Positions 26,006 to 35,963 of a DNA stretch of 64,000 nt are shown here, piece after piece; within the stretch, counting starts at the first letter, position 1; every line of letters begins with the position of its first letter. The stretch spans positions 1,054,001 to 1,118,000 of the forward strand of contig NZ_CP085051.1 of the NCBI RefSeq assembly GCF_020616335.1, given 5' to 3'. This DNA is from Corynebacterium uberis (GTDB lineage Bacteria > Actinomycetota > Actinomycetes > Mycobacteriales > Mycobacteriaceae). The notes under the pieces were generated by a model, which saw only the letters and a list, made by a program, of their open reading frames with translations, was not told where the DNA came from and did no database searches. The translations under genes were made by a program, and so were the position numbers.

Positions 26006-27862
26006 GTGACAGTGGAAAAAGGCAAAGCAGGCCCGCCGGGGCGCAGACACGCCGCGCCCGAGGTGATGACGGGCGCGCAGGCCATCGTGCGCTCCCTGGA
26101 AGAACTCGGTGCTGACCTGGTCTTCGGGCTACCCGGCGGCGCGGTACTGCCGCTGTATGACCCGCTGTACGCCTCTGAGAAGGTTCGCCACATCCTGGTG
26201 CGCCACGAGCAAGGCTCCGGCCACGCCGCCGAAGGCTATGCGCAGGTCACCGGCCGGGTGGGCGTGTGCATTGCCACCTCCGGCCCGGGGGCGACCAACC
26301 TGGTCACGGCCCTGGCAGACGCCCACCTGGACTCCGTTCCCATGGTGGCCATCACCGGCCAGGTGGGCAGAGGGCTGCTGGGCACCGATGCCTTCCAGGA
26401 AGCAGACATCAAGGGCATCACCCTGCCGGTGACCAAGCACAACTTCATGGTCACCGACCCGGCAGACATCCCCCAGGCGCTGGCGGAGGCCTTCCACCTC
26501 GCCGCGACGGGCCGCCCCGGCCCGGTGCTGGTGGATATTCCCAAGGACATCCAGAATGCGCAGCTGGAGTTCCACTGGCCGCCCAAGATCGACCTGCCCG
26601 GCTACAAGCCGGTCACGGCGCCGCACTCGCGGCAGTTGGCCCAGGCGGTGGACCTGATCGCGGCGTCGCGGCGGCCGGTGCTCTACATCGGCGGCGGCGT
26701 GATCAAGGCGGATGCGTCCAAGGAGCTGCTGGAGTTCGCAGAGCTGACCCAGATCCCCGTGGTCACCACGCTCATGGCCCGCGGCGCCTTCCCCGATTCT
26801 CACCCGCTGCACATGGGCATGCCCGGCATGCACGGCACCGTCCCGGCGGTGGGTGCTATGCAGCGCTCCGACCTGCTCATCGCGGTGGGAACGCGTTTCG
26901 ACGACCGCGTCACCGGCGACGTCGCCTCGTTCGCTCCGGAGGCAAAGACCATCCATGCGGATATTGACCCGGCGGAGATCGGCAAGATCCGCGCCGTCGA
27001 CGTGCCCGTGGTGGGCGACGCCCGCAAGGTGCTCGCTGGCCTGACCCGGCGTTACCAGGCCTCCGGCGCACCCGCGCCGGATACCTCCGAGTGGCTGGAG
27101 TACTTAGGTGGGCTGCAGGAGAGATTCCCCCGCGGCTATGAGGAGCCCAGCGATGGGGCCATCGCGCCGCAGTACGTCATTGAGACGCTCTCCCAGCGCG
27201 TCGGACCGGACGCCATTTACGTCTCCGGGGTGGGCCAACACCAGATGTGGTCCGCGCAGTTCGTCGACTTTGAGCGCCCCCGCACCTGGCTCAACTCCGG
27301 CGGGCTGGGCACCATGGGCTATGCCATCCCGGCGGCTCTCGGCGCCAAGGCGGGCGCCCCGGACAAGGAAGTCTGGGCCATCGATGGCGATGGCTGCTTC
27401 CAGATGACCAACCAGGAACTGACCACCGCCGCGGTCAACGGGTTCCCCATCAAGGTGGCGTTGATCAACAACGGCAACCTGGGCATGGTGCGGCAGTGGC
27501 AGACCCTCTTCTACGGCGGGCGCTACTCCCACACGCGGCTGCGCAACCAGGATGAGTACGTGCCGGACTTTGTGGGCTTGGCCGAGGCGTTGGGCTGCGA
27601 GGCCATTCGGGTGACCCGCAAGGAAGATGTCATCCCGGCGATTGACCGGGCACGCGAGATCAATGATCGCCCCGTGGTCATCGACTTCATTGTCAGCGAG
27701 GACTCGCAGGTCTGGCCGATGGTCTCTGCCGGAGCCTCCAACTCGGAGATTCGCTACGCGCACAACCTGCGCCCGTTCTTCGATGAGGACGACTCCGCGG
27801 CGGAGACGCCGGCGGACATTGACACCGTTGTCGCCCACGCTGACGCAGAACTGGAGGATTAA
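26006..27862 (+). CDS. ilvB: acetolactate synthase large subunit
   Basis: ThDP-, FAD- and Mg-dependent catalytic subunit (618 residues) condensing pyruvate with pyruvate or 2-oxobutyrate, the first common step of Val, Leu and Ile synthesis. The ThDP catalytic Glu lies in [14 protein letters not shown], the FAD region around [12 protein letters not shown], and the ThDP/Mg motif in [29 protein letters not shown]. Start GTG 26006 follows AGAGGA with good spacing and gives a length close to the C. glutamicum protein; the frame is open upstream to 25925 but crosses the attenuator region. ilvN follows directly. Confidence 0.96.
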   Translation: MTVEKGKAGPPGRRHAAPEVMTGAQAIVRSLEELGADLVFGLPGGAVLPLYDPLYASEKVRHILVRHEQGSGHAAEGYAQVTGRVGVCIATSGPGATNLVTALADAHLDSVPMVAITGQVGRGLLGTDAFQEADIKGITLPVTKHNFMVTDPADIPQALAEAFHLAATGRPGPVLVDIPKDIQNAQLEFHWPPKIDLPGYKPVTAPHSRQLAQAVDLIAASRRPVLYIGGGVIKADASKELLEFAELTQIPVVTTLMARGAFPDSHPLHMGMPGMHGTVPAVGAMQRSDLLIAVGTRFDDRVTGDVASFAPEAKTIHADIDPAEIGKIRAVDVPVVGDARKVLAGLTRRYQASGAPAPDTSEWLEYLGGLQERFPRGYEEPSDGAIAPQYVIETLSQRVGPDAIYVSGVGQHQMWSAQFVDFERPRTWLNSGGLGTMGYAIPAALGAKAGAPDKEVWAIDGDGCFQMTNQELTTAAVNGFPIKVALINNGNLGMVRQWQTLFYGGRYSHTRLRNQDEYVPDFVGLAEALGCEAIRVTRKEDVIPAIDRAREINDRPVVIDFIVSEDSQVWPMVSAGASNSEIRYAHNLRPFFDEDDSAAETPADIDTVVAHADAELED

Positions 27863-28381
27863 ATGGACTCCCAGGCAATCAACCGCAACATCCTCAGCGT
27901 GCTGGTCCAAGACGTTGAGGGCATTATCACCCGCGTGTCCGGGATGTTTACCCGCCGGGCCTTCAACCTCGTGTCTTTGGTCTCTGCGCGCACGGAGACG
28001 GAGGGCATCAACCGGATTACCATCGTGGTCGATGCCACGGAGATCAGCATCGAGCAGATCACCAAGCAGCTCAACAAGATCGTCCCTGTGCTCAAGGTGG
28101 TGCGGCTGGAGGAGGAATCCACGGTGGCGCGCTCCCTGATGCTGGTGAAGGTCAATGTGACCAACGCCAACCGGCCGCAGGTTGTCGACGCCGCGACGAT
28201 CTTCCGCGCGCGGGTTGTTGATGTCGCCCCGGATTCGGTGGTCATTGAGGCCACCGGCAGCCCGGGCAAGCTCCAGGCCCTGCTGGATGTCTTGGATCCC
28301 TTTGGGATCCGCGAGATGCTGCAGTCCGGTCAGATCGCGCTGAACCGGGGGCCGAAGACGATGGCACCCAGCAAGGGATAG
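27863..28381 (+). CDS. ilvN: acetolactate synthase small (regulatory) subunit
   Basis: 172-residue regulatory subunit with an N-terminal ACT domain (LSVLVQDVEGIITRVSGMFTRR; NLVSLVSARTE) and the C-terminal IlvN domain (ARSLMLVKVNV, KLQALLDVLDPFGIREMLQSG). It binds IlvB and confers feedback inhibition by branched-chain amino acids. ATG 27863 follows immediately after the ilvB stop, so the two are translationally coupled. Confidence 0.96.
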   Translation: MDSQAINRNILSVLVQDVEGIITRVSGMFTRRAFNLVSLVSARTETEGINRITIVVDATEISIEQITKQLNKIVPVLKVVRLEEESTVARSLMLVKVNVTNANRPQVVDAATIFRARVVDVAPDSVVIEATGSPGKLQALLDVLDPFGIREMLQSGQIALNRGPKTMAPSKG

Positions 28382-28415
28382 CGTCTCTTGAAATGAGACG
28401 ACAATCCCGTATGAT
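28382..28415 (+). promoter_or_regulatory. candidate ilvC promoter with palindrome over the -35 box
   Basis: A TTGAAA box (28388-28393) and a TATGAT box (28410-28415) are 16 bp apart, close to the sigma-A consensus. A perfect inverted repeat CGTCTC-TTGAAAT-GAGACG (28382-28400) has the -35 box in its centre, so a bound protein would block RNA polymerase. C. glutamicum is known to have a separate ilvC promoter. Confidence 0.65.
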
Positions 28416-28473
28416 GAAACAGTATTTTCAATTCGCCCGCCGTCGCCCCACACGCGCGGCTGGCACCTTCTAG

Positions 28474-29505
<1,032 letters not shown>

Positions 29506-29528
29506 GGCCACAGGCTAGACACGCCTAT

Positions 29529-29548
29529 TTTCAATAGGTTTCCAATAG
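29529..29548. promoter_or_regulatory. direct repeat upstream of the cation efflux gene
   Basis: Two near-identical direct repeats, TTTCAATAG (29529-29537) and TTTCCAATAG (29539-29548), about one helical turn apart and 27 bp before the gene. Possibly an operator; the regulator is unknown. Confidence 0.35.
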
Positions 29549-29575
29549 TGGTTGTGGTGGACTAGGCTGCCAGAC

Positions 29576-30487
29576 ATGGGCAGCCACCATCACCACCATC
29601 ATCATCACCCCGACTCCCACGCACCCGGCTCACTGGGCGCGTTGGTCGGGGTGATTGTGCTCACTACGGTCATCTTTCTGGCCGAGTTAGTCGCCGGCTG
29701 GCTGTCCGGCTCGCTCGCCCTGCTGTCTGACGCCATGCACATGCTGTCTGACTCCACCGGCCTGATCCTCGCCCTGGTGGCCATGCTGGTCGGCCGGCGC
29801 GCCCCAACCCCCCAGGCCACCTACGGGTATCGGCGCGTCGAGGTGCTTGCCGCCCTGCTCAACGCCATCACTGTGACCGCGGTGTGCGTGTGGATTGTCA
29901 TCCAGGCCGTCGCGCGGCTGCACCACCAGGAGCCCATTGACACGGGCATGATGCTCATCGTTGCGGTCATCGGCTTGATAGCCAATGGAGCCTCCGCGCT
30001 CATCCTGGCCCGGCGCAGCGGCGGCAGCCTGAACATGCGCGGCGCCTACTTGCATGTGCTGTCAGACCTGCTCGGCTCCGTGGCCGTCATCGCCGCCGGA
30101 CTGGTGATCGCCTGGACCGGATTCCAGGCCGCGGACACCATTGCCTCGGTGCTCATCGCCTGCCTCGTGGTGCCGCGGTCGCTGGGGTTGGTGCGGGCGT
30201 CGATAAGCGTGCTTTTAGAGCGCGCACCGGCCGACGTGGATGCCCGCGACGCCGCCCGCGCGCTGGAGCGCATCCCCGGCGTGATCGCCGTCCACGATCT
30301 CCACATCTGGACCACCGATGGAACCACGGTGCTGGCGAGCTGTCACCTGGTAATCGACACGGAGACCACCACTGGATGCGCGGTCCTCGACGCCGCCCAG
30401 CGCCGCCTTCATGACCGCGGTATCCAGCACTCCACCATCCAAGTGGAACACCCCGGACACCGCGATCATGAAACCGTATGTCATTAA
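29576..30487 (+). CDS. cation diffusion facilitator (zinc/cobalt efflux, CzcD-like)
   Basis: Inner-membrane metal/proton antiporter, 303 residues. Six membrane spans lie in residues 18-210, with the metal-site pair SDAMHMLSDS (HxxxD, span 2) and LHVLSDLLGS (HxxxD, span 5). A cytoplasmic domain follows with VHDLHIWTTDG. Directly after the start Met-Gly-Ser comes a run of eight histidines and further His/Asp residues, a natural metal-binding N-terminus. The start at ATG 29576 keeps this His run. It stands between ilvC and a DUF262 gene, each with its own probable promoter. One 13-mer copy (30196-30208) lies in the gene. Confidence 0.92.
   Translation: MGSHHHHHHHHPDSHAPGSLGALVGVIVLTTVIFLAELVAGWLSGSLALLSDAMHMLSDSTGLILALVAMLVGRRAPTPQATYGYRRVEVLAALLNAITVTAVCVWIVIQAVARLHHQEPIDTGMMLIVAVIGLIANGASALILARRSGGSLNMRGAYLHVLSDLLGSVAVIAAGLVIAWTGFQAADTIASVLIACLVVPRSLGLVRASISVLLERAPADVDARDAARALERIPGVIAVHDLHIWTTDGTTVLASCHLVIDTETTTGCAVLDAAQRRLHDRGIQHSTIQVEHPGHRDHETVCH
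30196..30208 (+). repeat. 13-mer GGCGTCGATAAGC, exact copy
   Basis: Exact copy read as Ala-Ser-Ile-Ser in the cation efflux gene, with Ile encoded by the rare codon ATA. Confidence 0.75.
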
Positions 30488-30547
30488 AATATAAACACAC
30501 CCACCGGCGGGTTTAGGCGCCCTACTGGCAACGCTAAGATAGCCCCC

Positions 30548-32353
30548 ATGGGATTTTCCACGCCTAGTTACGGCCTGAACGATCTATTCGTCCGCATTGA
30601 TCGGGGAGAGTTGCAGCTTCCCGATTTTCAGCGCAAATACTCCTGGGGAGTTGACCGAATTCGCTCCCTCATCGTCACAGTTTTGCGCGGATATCCGGTC
30701 GGATGCTTCATGGCGTTGGACACCCGCAACACCCCCGTGCGTTTCCGCCCCCGCCCCTTAAGCGGCGCGCCCGATACCGGAGCCACCCCGGGCATGCTGC
30801 TTCTCGACGGCCAGCAGCGCCTGACCACCCTGTACCACTGCCTGCGCGGGGACGGCTACGTCGACAGCGTGGACTACCGCGGCCGGCCCGTGCGCCGCAC
30901 CTTCTACGTTGACCTGCGCCGCGCCACCCAGGCGGACGTGCTGCCGGATGAGGCCGTCTTCGCCGTCGACGAGGACGGCAACGTGCGCTCCCACTTCGCG
31001 CCAGAGATCCCCGGTGGACTGCCAGACCGCGAGGCTGCGCTGCGCCACCACTGCATCCCGGTCTCCACGCTGCTGCGCGACGACGCCACTGACTACCTCT
31101 TCGACCTCATCGGTGCGGACAGCGAACACAACCGCGACGAAGTCAAAGACTTCTTTACCGACACCGTCAACCCGCTGGCCGCCTACACCGTCCCCGTCAT
31201 CCGCGTCTCCCGGGAAACCGCCCGCTCCGGCGTGGGCTCCATCTTCGCCCAAGCAAACTCGGCAGGCCTCCAGATGGACGTCTTTGACCTGCTCACCGCC
31301 GTGTTCGCCGCAGAAGATGAGACCTTCTCCCTGGCCGAGCACTGGCAGCGCGTCGAACGCGACCTGCGCAGCTACCCGGCACTCGACGCCGTGGACCGCA
31401 CCGCGTTCCTCACCGCGGTCTCCCTGCTGGTGACCAGCCGTCGCGGACACGCGGCCGGCAACCGGGAAGACATCCTGGAACTGAGCCTGGAAGACTTCCT
31501 CGACGCCTCCGAGGACCTGCGCATCACCCTCAAGGAGTCCGCCGAATTCCTCCTCCAGCGCTGCATCTTTGACCTCTCGCAGGTGCCCTACGCCCCGCAG
31601 ATCATCCCGCTGGCCGTCATCCTCGCACGGCTGTCCGATACCCCCGGGGCGCTGTCGAGCTCGCACGCCTGGGACCGGCTCAACCAGTGGTTCTGGTGCG
31701 GCGTGTTCGGCGAGCTCTATGGTTCGGCCGCCGTGGTAAACCGCATGGCCCGCGACGTCGACGAGGTCACCGGCTGGGTGCGCGGGGACGTCGACGACAC
31801 GCCAAAGACCGTTCGCGACGCCGCCTTCCACCAGGACCGGCTCTACTCCGCCGACGCCGACTCCGGCGTGTACCACGGCCTCTACGCGCTGCTCATGTCC
31901 CGCGGCGCGCGCGACTGGCGCACCACCGAGCCCTTCGACCGCTGGACGGTAGGCGACCTGCACCCCACCTACGCCCAGATCTTCCCGGAGAAGTGGTGCG
32001 TCGACCATGACATCGACCCCGCCTTGGCCCGCTCCGCGGTCAACCGCACCCCCATGGGCAAGCGCACCGAGGTCGTCCTCGACGGCTATGATCCGGCGCG
32101 CTATCTGCCGCGGGTGCAGTCCAAGTCGCTCATGGAGGATGATGAGTTTGATGCGGTGCTTGCCTCCCACGAGCTCGACCCCCAGCTGCTGCTGCGCGGC
32201 AAGGCCCAGGAGTTCTTCGCCGATCGCGCAGAACGCCTCTACGCCGTCATCGCCGCAGCCATGGGCAAAGAGGTCGTCCGCGACGACCGCGAGGGCGCGG
32301 GCCCCGAAAAAGAGCGCGACGCCGCACCTGCTGAATCCGCACCTGCTGAATAG
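30548..32353 (+). CDS. DUF262-domain protein (GmrS/ParB-like fold), solitary
   Basis: 601 residues. The N-terminal DUF262 domain is clear: ELQLPDFQRKYSWGVDRIRSL near residue 20, then LLLDGQQRLTTLYHCL near residue 85, the nucleotide-hydrolysis signature shared with GmrS, SspE and Brig1-type defence proteins. The C-terminal third (about residues 470-520) has IFPEKWC and AVNRTPMGKRTE. This resembles the HNH/DUF1524 pattern (HHIFP...N...N...G), but Ala-Gln stands where the two His are expected. The domain may therefore lack nuclease activity. No methylase, nuclease or other defence gene adjoins. A duplicated Ala-Pro-Ala-Glu-Ser motif ends the protein. Function in phage or DNA defence is plausible, not shown. 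Confidence 0.78.
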   Translation: MGFSTPSYGLNDLFVRIDRGELQLPDFQRKYSWGVDRIRSLIVTVLRGYPVGCFMALDTRNTPVRFRPRPLSGAPDTGATPGMLLLDGQQRLTTLYHCLRGDGYVDSVDYRGRPVRRTFYVDLRRATQADVLPDEAVFAVDEDGNVRSHFAPEIPGGLPDREAALRHHCIPVSTLLRDDATDYLFDLIGADSEHNRDEVKDFFTDTVNPLAAYTVPVIRVSRETARSGVGSIFAQANSAGLQMDVFDLLTAVFAAEDETFSLAEHWQRVERDLRSYPALDAVDRTAFLTAVSLLVTSRRGHAAGNREDILELSLEDFLDASEDLRITLKESAEFLLQRCIFDLSQVPYAPQIIPLAVILARLSDTPGALSSSHAWDRLNQWFWCGVFGELYGSAAVVNRMARDVDEVTGWVRGDVDDTPKTVRDAAFHQDRLYSADADSGVYHGLYALLMSRGARDWRTTEPFDRWTVGDLHPTYAQIFPEKWCVDHDIDPALARSAVNRTPMGKRTEVVLDGYDPARYLPRVQSKSLMEDDEFDAVLASHELDPQLLLRGKAQEFFADRAERLYAVIAAAMGKEVVRDDREGAGPEKERDAAPAESAPAE

Positions 32354-32374
32354 TGCCACCAACGCCCGACTAAC

Positions 32375-32428
32375 TCTGCTGTGTTGGCAGGGTCGGCTGT
32401 GTTAGCTGTGTCGGCTGTGTCAGCGAAG
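32375..32428 (+). repeat. three imperfect 18-bp tandem repeats
   Basis: Three consecutive 18-bp units beginning TCTGCTGTGT, TCGGCTGTGT and TCGGCTGTGT at 32375, 32393 and 32411, between the DUF262 and lipoprotein genes. Confidence 0.6.
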
Positions 32429-32490
32429 CAACTGAGAAATACCCCCGAGAACACCACCGTGAAGAAGACTGAGAAAGGACACCCCACCCG

Positions 32491-34218
32491 GTGAAATTAC
32501 GACAGGTTTGGGCCGCACTGGCCGCAACGGCGTTGTGTGCCGGCACGCTCACCGCGTGCACTGACGCTGATCCCGGCTCCCAGGCGGCCGCCACTGCCGT
32601 ACCGGACTCCCTGGAGCAGGCGCGCACGGAAAACCGTGCCCACAACGTTGACCAGCGCTTTGGCAGCGCCCCCACGGTGGTGGCAGACCCCACCAATAGC
32701 GGGGTGGAGGCCACCAAGATCTTCTTCGAGTCCTCAGAAACAGCCGTGGTTTCCGGGCCCTCCGACGCTGACCAGCTACGCGCGGCCAGCCTAGCGATCA
32801 CTGCCCACGCCCCCGTGCTGCGCTGGACTCCGGACACGGCGGAGAAGGTCACCGCGGAGCTACACCGGCTGGGGGTGGGCAAGATCCTGGCAGTCGGAGA
32901 GGTCGACCCGGCAGGAGTGGACTCCGCGTTTGGCACGGACGCCCAGGTCATCGTGGATCCCGGCACTTCGGCCGCGCTCAGCGACCTGACCAGCCTGGAG
33001 TTTGGCCAGGAGGAGGTCAACACGCCGGCCCAAATGGTCGCCGCCGCGGCCAAGTTTGACGCCAAGAACCCCGTGGAGCTTCAGGCCGTGTGGGAGCCGC
33101 GGCCGGCCCAGGAGGAGGCGACGTCGACCGCCACGCAGGAGCGGGTGGCCGCCTTCCCGGTGCAAAGTGCCCAGGACGGCCAGGTCGCCCCTGTGGTGGT
33201 GGCGGCCCCCCAGTCCTCGGTCATTGAGGTTGCTACGGCCCGCGCCTATGGCACCACGATTCGGGTGATGGATTATCCGGATCCCCGGATCAATGAGACC
33301 GCGCACAAGATGGTGGTGGGCCTGGATGATCAGCCGCTCATCGCCTTAGGCGCCGGGTTTGGGGACTCCCAGCAGCTGTCTCGCAAGATTCAGCTGGCGG
33401 ATCAGGCCAGCGCCAAGGGGCAGGAGCTGCCCGGCGGCGGGAACCTGGTGTTCCCGGGCCGGCGCATGATTGCCCTTTATGGGCATCCCTCCGGCGGTGC
33501 GCTCGGCGTGATGGGGGAGCGGGACCCGCAGGGTTCCGTGGACTACGTCAAGGACCTGGTGGCCCAGTATCAGCCGTTAGAGCCTGATCAGAAGGTCATC
33601 CCGGCGTTTGAGATCATCGCCACGGTGGCCTCGGAGTTTCCCGGTGAGGACGGCGATTACTCCAACGAGGCGGACCCGGAGGAGCTGATCCCCTACATTG
33701 ACGCGATCGTTGCGGCCGGCGGCTATGCCGTGTTGGACCTGCAACCTGGGCGGGCGAACTTCTTGGACCAGGCCAAGCGCTACGAGGAGCTGCTCAAGCG
33801 GCCCAACGTGGGCTTGGCGTTGGACGCGGAGTGGCGCATCGGCCCGGATGAGGCCCCGCTGTCGCGCGTGGGTCATGTGGAGGCGGCGGAGGTCAATGAG
33901 ACCTCCGAGTGGCTGGCTCGACTGGTGTCGGATAATCAACTGCCGCAGAAGGCTTTTGTGCTCCACCAATTCCAGCTTCAGATGCTTCCGGACCGGGATA
34001 ATATTCGAACCGATCACCCGGAGCTGGCGTATGTGTTGCATGCGGATGGCCACGGGGTCGCCGAGGAGAAGTTTGGCACCTGGAATGCCATGTTGCAGGG
34101 CCTCAACCCGTCCTGGTTCATGGCGTGGAAGAACTTCTTCGATGAGGATAAGCCGATGTTTACCCCGCAGCAGACCTATGATGTTGCGCCGCGGCCGTGG
34201 TTTGTTTCCTACCAATAA
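32491..34218 (+). CDS. large orphan lipoprotein
   Basis: 575 residues with a lipoprotein signal peptide (KLRQVWAALAATALCAGTLTAC, lipobox LTAC, Cys23), so it is anchored to the outer face of the plasma membrane. Residues 50-260 look like repeated Rossmann-like alpha/beta units (VVSGPSDADQLRAASLA, ILAVGEVDPAG), reminiscent of cell-wall-binding-repeat proteins. Residues 280-575 have a TIM-barrel-like pattern (GRRMIALYGHPSGGALGVMG; VIPAFEIIATVAS; YAVLDLQPGR; VGLALDAEWRIG; KAFVLHQFQ; SWFMAWKNFFDE), which suggests a glycan-processing or glycan-binding domain. No named family is recognised with certainty. It stands alone upstream of serA. Confidence 0.7.
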   Translation: MKLRQVWAALAATALCAGTLTACTDADPGSQAAATAVPDSLEQARTENRAHNVDQRFGSAPTVVADPTNSGVEATKIFFESSETAVVSGPSDADQLRAASLAITAHAPVLRWTPDTAEKVTAELHRLGVGKILAVGEVDPAGVDSAFGTDAQVIVDPGTSAALSDLTSLEFGQEEVNTPAQMVAAAAKFDAKNPVELQAVWEPRPAQEEATSTATQERVAAFPVQSAQDGQVAPVVVAAPQSSVIEVATARAYGTTIRVMDYPDPRINETAHKMVVGLDDQPLIALGAGFGDSQQLSRKIQLADQASAKGQELPGGGNLVFPGRRMIALYGHPSGGALGVMGERDPQGSVDYVKDLVAQYQPLEPDQKVIPAFEIIATVASEFPGEDGDYSNEADPEELIPYIDAIVAAGGYAVLDLQPGRANFLDQAKRYEELLKRPNVGLALDAEWRIGPDEAPLSRVGHVEAAEVNETSEWLARLVSDNQLPQKAFVLHQFQLQMLPDRDNIRTDHPELAYVLHADGHGVAEEKFGTWNAMLQGLNPSWFMAWKNFFDEDKPMFTPQQTYDVAPRPWFVSYQ

Positions 34219-34278
34219 GGGTGGTTAAACCCAAAACGGCAGAATTTCTATTTTCAAGCAGGTAGACTCCAGCCCACC

Positions 34279-34300
34279 GGGGCGCGCGCCGGCGCGCCCC
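34279..34300 (+). other. 9-bp perfect hairpin in the serA leader
   Basis: GGGGCGCGC pairs with GCGCGCCCC around a GCCG loop, 30 nt before the serA start and just downstream of a -10-like TAGACT (34263-34268). It would form at the very start of the serA message. No T-run follows. Confidence 0.55.
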
Positions 34301-34330
34301 TCAAGCCGTGTATGGAGGAGTCGAGAGAAT

Positions 34331-35935
34331 ATGGCCGCGTCCAACGCCAGCCCTGTGGTAGTCATTGCTGATAAGTTGTCCCAGTCCACCGTCGATGCCC
34401 TGGGCGGCGGCGTGGAGGTGCGATGGGTCGATGGGACGGACCGTGACGCCCTGCTTGAGGCGGTGGGGGATGCGCAGGCGTTGTTGGTGCGCTCGGCAAC
34501 CCAGGTTGATGCGGAGGTGTTGGCCGCCGCGCCGAACCTGGTGATTGTGGGCCGGGCCGGGGTGGGCCTGGATAACGTGGATATTGATGCCGCCACCGAG
34601 CGCGGCGTGATGGTGGTCAATGCTCCGACGTCGAATATCCACTCGGCCTGCGAGCATGCCATCGCGTTGCTGTTGGCTACGGCCCGGCAGGTGCCGGCTG
34701 CGGATGCCAGCCTGCGCGGCGGCGAGTGGAAGCGCTCGCAGTTCAAGGGGGTAGAGATCTTTGGCAAGACCGTGGGCATCATCGGCTTCGGCCACATCGG
34801 CCAGTTGTTTGCCCAGCGTCTCGCGGCTTTTGATGTGGAAAAGATCCTCGCTTTTGACCCGTATGCCAACCCGAGCCGCGCCGCTCAGCTGGGCGTTGAG
34901 CTCACGGAGCTTGAGGATCTAATGGAGCGCAGCGATTTTGTGACCATCCACCTGCCCAAGACCAAGGAAACGGCCGGGATGGTCAACGCGGAGTTGTTGG
35001 CGCACGCCAAGGAAGGGCAGATCATCATCAACGCCGCGCGCGGGGGGCTTGTCGACGAACCCGCGCTCGCCGCCGCGATCACCTCCGGGAAGATCCGTGG
35101 TGCCGGTGTGGACGTCTATGCGTCTGAGCCGTGCACGGACTCTCCGCTGTTTGCGCTCGATGCGGTGGTGGCCACCCCGCACCTGGGTGCCTCGACGGTA
35201 GAGGCGCAGGATCGTGCCGGCACGGACGTTGCGGCTTCGGTGCTCAAGGCGCTGGCCGGCGAGTTCGTCCCGGATGCGGTCAACGTGTCCGTCGGCGGGC
35301 GCGTGGGCGAGGAGGTGGGCTCCTGGCTGGACCTGGCTCGCAAGCTGGGCCTGCTGGCGGGCAAGCTGCTCGGAAGCGCGCCGGATGCCCTGACGGTGCA
35401 GGCGCGCGGCGAGCTGTCCACGGAGGACGTGGATGTGCTGGGCCTGTCGGCGCTGCGCGGGTTGTTCTCTGCGGTGACGGACGCGGGTTCGGTGACGTTT
35501 GTTAACGCCCCGCGCATCGCGCAGGAGCGCGGCGTGGAGCTGACGGTGACCACCGCCACGGAGTCGGTGTCGCACCGTTCGGTGCTGGAGGTTAAGGCAA
35601 TCGGTGCGGATGGGGCGTCGGTAAGCGTGGTGGGTGCGCTGACGGGCCTGGAGCATGTGGAAAAGATCGTGCGCATCAACGGTCGCAGCGTGGATATGCG
35701 GGCGACGGGGCGCAACCTGTTCCTGCGGTATACGGACGTGCCGGGCGCGCTCGGCCGGGTCGGTTCGGTGCTGGGCGATGCCGGGATTAATATCGCGGCG
35801 GCGGCGCTGACGCAGACTACGCAGGGCCAGCCGGCGACGTTGATTCTGCGGGTGGAGGCGGAGGTGCCTCAGGAGTTGGTGGACCGGATTTGCGCCGACC
35901 TGGGCGCGACGGCCATTCAGCTGGATCTGGGGTAG
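34331..35935 (+). CDS. serA: D-3-phosphoglycerate dehydrogenase
   Basis: First enzyme of serine synthesis, 534 residues: oxidises 3-phosphoglycerate with NAD. N-terminal catalytic/NAD-binding part with VGIIGFGHIGQLFAQRL, INAARGGLVDE (catalytic Arg) and TPHLGASTVEAQDRAG (catalytic His). A long allosteric substrate-binding (ASB) domain at about residues 320-450 and a C-terminal ACT domain (NLFLRYTDVPGALGRVGSVLG) follow, as in mycobacterial and corynebacterial type enzymes that are serine-sensitive. RBS GGAGGA precedes ATG 34331. A one-mismatch copy of the 13-mer lies at 35614-35626. Confidence 0.96.
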   Translation: MAASNASPVVVIADKLSQSTVDALGGGVEVRWVDGTDRDALLEAVGDAQALLVRSATQVDAEVLAAAPNLVIVGRAGVGLDNVDIDAATERGVMVVNAPTSNIHSACEHAIALLLATARQVPAADASLRGGEWKRSQFKGVEIFGKTVGIIGFGHIGQLFAQRLAAFDVEKILAFDPYANPSRAAQLGVELTELEDLMERSDFVTIHLPKTKETAGMVNAELLAHAKEGQIIINAARGGLVDEPALAAAITSGKIRGAGVDVYASEPCTDSPLFALDAVVATPHLGASTVEAQDRAGTDVAASVLKALAGEFVPDAVNVSVGGRVGEEVGSWLDLARKLGLLAGKLLGSAPDALTVQARGELSTEDVDVLGLSALRGLFSAVTDAGSVTFVNAPRIAQERGVELTVTTATESVSHRSVLEVKAIGADGASVSVVGALTGLEHVEKIVRINGRSVDMRATGRNLFLRYTDVPGALGRVGSVLGDAGINIAAAALTQTTQGQPATLILRVEAEVPQELVDRICADLGATAIQLDLG

Positions 35936-35963
35936 TTTCCTGGGGGTTGCTAGGGTAGGCCCC

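Noticed and set aside
29576..29611. Poly-His start as vector-derived His tag
   Set aside because: Codons are mixed CAC/CAT, the sequence runs into a complete CDF protein in normal chromosomal context, and His-rich ends are common in metal transporters.
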